Translations under genes and position numbers: made by a program
Assembly: GCA_026712885.1 (NCBI GenBank)
Contig: JAPOPO010000510.1
Location: 1 to 6,779 of the forward strand
DNA from: Rhodospirillales bacterium
GTDB taxonomy: Bacteria; Pseudomonadota; Alphaproteobacteria; UBA828
Reading direction: 5' to 3'
DNA length: 6,779 bases
Notes under the pieces: generated by a model
The model's input: the letters and a program-made list of their open reading frames with translations, nothing else
Told to the model about the DNA's origin: nothing
Database searches by the model: none
Shown: positions 5,502 through 6,779 of the stretch, in pieces
Position numbering within the stretch: position 1 is the stretch's first letter
Layout: each line of letters begins with the position of its first letter

Positions 5502-6773
5502 TCATGCGGGCCGCCAGGCGGCGAGCCGGGCGATCGCGGCCGCGAGCACCGCACAGCCCGCGCCGAAGTCCTCAAGCGTCATGGCCTCGTCCGGGTTGTG
5601 GCTGCCGTGGGCGTTGCGCACCAGCACCATCGCAGCCGGAATGCCCGCGCGCTGGAAGACTGCGGCGTCGTGGCCCACGGTGGCGAAGCGTCGCGTCGGT
5701 ATTTGCAGTGCTGCCGCCGTTTCTTCGAGCACGGCGCAGAGCGACTCGTCCAGCGGCGCCGGCGCGGCGCTGACGCACTCGCCTAGATCGAACGTGACCC
5801 GGCGGCGGGCGGCAATCTCGGCCGCGCGGGCCTCGACCTCGGCCCGGCACGCATCGAGAAAGGTCTGGCTCGTGCCGCCGAAGTTGAGGGTGAAGTCGCA
5901 GCGGCCTGGAACCTTGGTCATGGCATGGTGGGCGCTGTCGGTGAAGAACTTGCCCACGGTAAACACGGTATCGGGCTCGCCGCTCTGCTCCCGCGCGATC
6001 CAGAACGCCTCCAGACCCTGCACGAGTTCGGTTGCGGCCAGAACCGTGTCCTGCCGGTGGTCGCGGGGCGTGGCGCCGGAATGGTCGTAGCGGCCGAGGC
6101 ACGTCGCGCCGGGCCAGCGCACGTTGCCGCGAATGACGGTGGGAATAGCCACCTGCGCGCCCTCCGCCACCAGCACCGGGCCCTGCTCGATGTGGAGCTC
6201 CAGGAAGGCGCAGGCGTTGGCGGGGGAGAGGCGGGGGGCGGCCTCGCGGCGGAGCGCGTCCGCGTCGAGACCCAAGGCCGCCATGTGCTCGGCGAGGGTG
6301 TCTGCGGTGTCCGAGCGTCGCAGCGTGTCGAGATGGTCGTGGGAGAGCGAGCCGAGCGCGAGGCGGGCCCCGATGAAGGGGATGCCGAACCACACGCTCT
6401 CCTCCGCGCGCGTGGCGACGGCGGTCACGTCGCGGCCCGGCTCCCACCCGATATCGCGGAAGGCGGCGAGCGCCACGAGGCCTGCGACTGCGCCGGCGAG
6501 CCCGTCGTAGTGCCCGCCGGTCGGCACGGAATCGGTGTGCGAGCCGGTGAGGACGGCAGGCGCGCGCCGGTCGCGGCCCGGCAGCGTGCAGTAGAGGTTG
6601 CCGGCGTGGTCGTAAGCCGCCTCCAGCCCGAGCGCAGTCGCGGCGTCCGCGATGCGGTCGCTGGCGAATTGGTCTTCGGCGCTCCAGGCCGGGCGGGTCA
6701 CACCGGCTTCCGCCACACTGGCCGCGCGAATCTCGTCGAAGAGCGAGTCTGCCAGCGGCAACCGCGCGTTCAC
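5502..6773 (-). CDS. M20-family N-carbamoyl-L-amino-acid hydrolase / allantoate amidohydrolase
   Basis: A 423-residue binuclear zinc or manganese amidohydrolase of the M20 HyuC/AllC group, which cleaves the carbamoyl or ureido group of N-carbamoyl amino acids, ureidopropionate or allantoate, releasing ammonia and CO2. Metal ligands expected for the family are all visible: His79 (GSHTDSVP), Asp90 (GHYDGLAGAV), Glu125 (RAEE), His194 (LELHIEQGP) and His392 (HGSHNPDEAM). The dimerisation lid carries His231 (DHSGATP) and R-D at HRQD. Length fits the usual 410-425. GTG 6773 is taken as start, but only six bases upstream are in the window and the frame is still open, so the true start may lie beyond the edge. 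It is the first visible gene of a three-gene operon with the GFA protein and the cyclic amidohydrolase. The choice among carbamoylase, ureidopropionase and allantoate hydrolase cannot be made here. Confidence 0.88.
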   Translation of the reverse strand: MNARLPLADSLFDEIRAASVAEAGVTRPAWSAEDQFASDRIADAATALGLEAAYDHAGNLYCTLPGRDRRAPAVLTGSHTDSVPTGGHYDGLAGAVAGLVALAAFRDIGWEPGRDVTAVATRAEESVWFGIPFIGARLALGSLSHDHLDTLRRSDTADTLAEHMAALGLDADALRREAAPRLSPANACAFLELHIEQGPVLVAEGAQVAIPTVIRGNVRWPGATCLGRYDHSGATPRDHRQDTVLAATELVQGLEAFWIAREQSGEPDTVFTVGKFFTDSAHHAMTKVPGRCDFTLNFGGTSQTFLDACRAEVEARAAEIAARRRVTFDLGECVSAAPAPLDESLCAVLEETAAALQIPTRRFATVGHDAAVFQRAGIPAAMVLVRNAHGSHNPDEAMTLEDFGAGCAVLAAAIARLAAWRPA

Positions 6774-6779
6774 GGCGGC

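Overview
This is a GC-rich, densely coded bacterial window. Codon use, the style of the dispersed palindromic repeat and the protein families all suggest an alphaproteobacterium, but no species can be named from the sequence alone. It reads as a catabolic neighbourhood with a small toxin-antitoxin module set into it. No RNA gene, insertion sequence or CRISPR array was seen.

Layout from left to right: (1) a methylisocitrate lyase-like gene (PrpB / isocitrate lyase-PEP mutase family) on the minus strand, cut off by the left edge; (2) a 377-bp divergent intergenic region holding a two-unit GC-rich palindromic repeat; (3) a plus-strand pair of a luciferase-like flavin monooxygenase and a short-chain dehydrogenase, the latter with no ATG, GTG or TTG start, most likely starting at ACG after a good ribosome binding site; (4) a minus-strand hicA-hicB module whose toxin gene carries a one-base deletion exactly at its catalytic histidine, preceded by a promoter that overlaps a perfect 8-bp inverted repeat; (5) a minus-strand operon, in transcription order M20-family carbamoyl-amino-acid/allantoate hydrolase, GFA-fold zinc protein, and dihydroorotase/hydantoinase/allantoinase-like cyclic amidohydrolase. 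The spacings in this operon are 10 and 26 bp.

How the genes may work together (inference): the cyclic amidohydrolase would open a cyclic amide or ureide ring and the M20 hydrolase would remove the N-carbamoyl or ureido group, which is the standard two-step logic of hydantoin and allantoin use. The flavin monooxygenase and dehydrogenase could oxidise a related ring compound or its product, and the lyase could feed C3/C4 fragments into central metabolism. The substrate is not shown by the sequence. The most checkable oddities are the ACG start of the dehydrogenase, the broken hicA with an apparently intact hicB, the Gln in place of the first His of the HxH metal motif in the amidohydrolase, and the head-to-head palindromic repeat.
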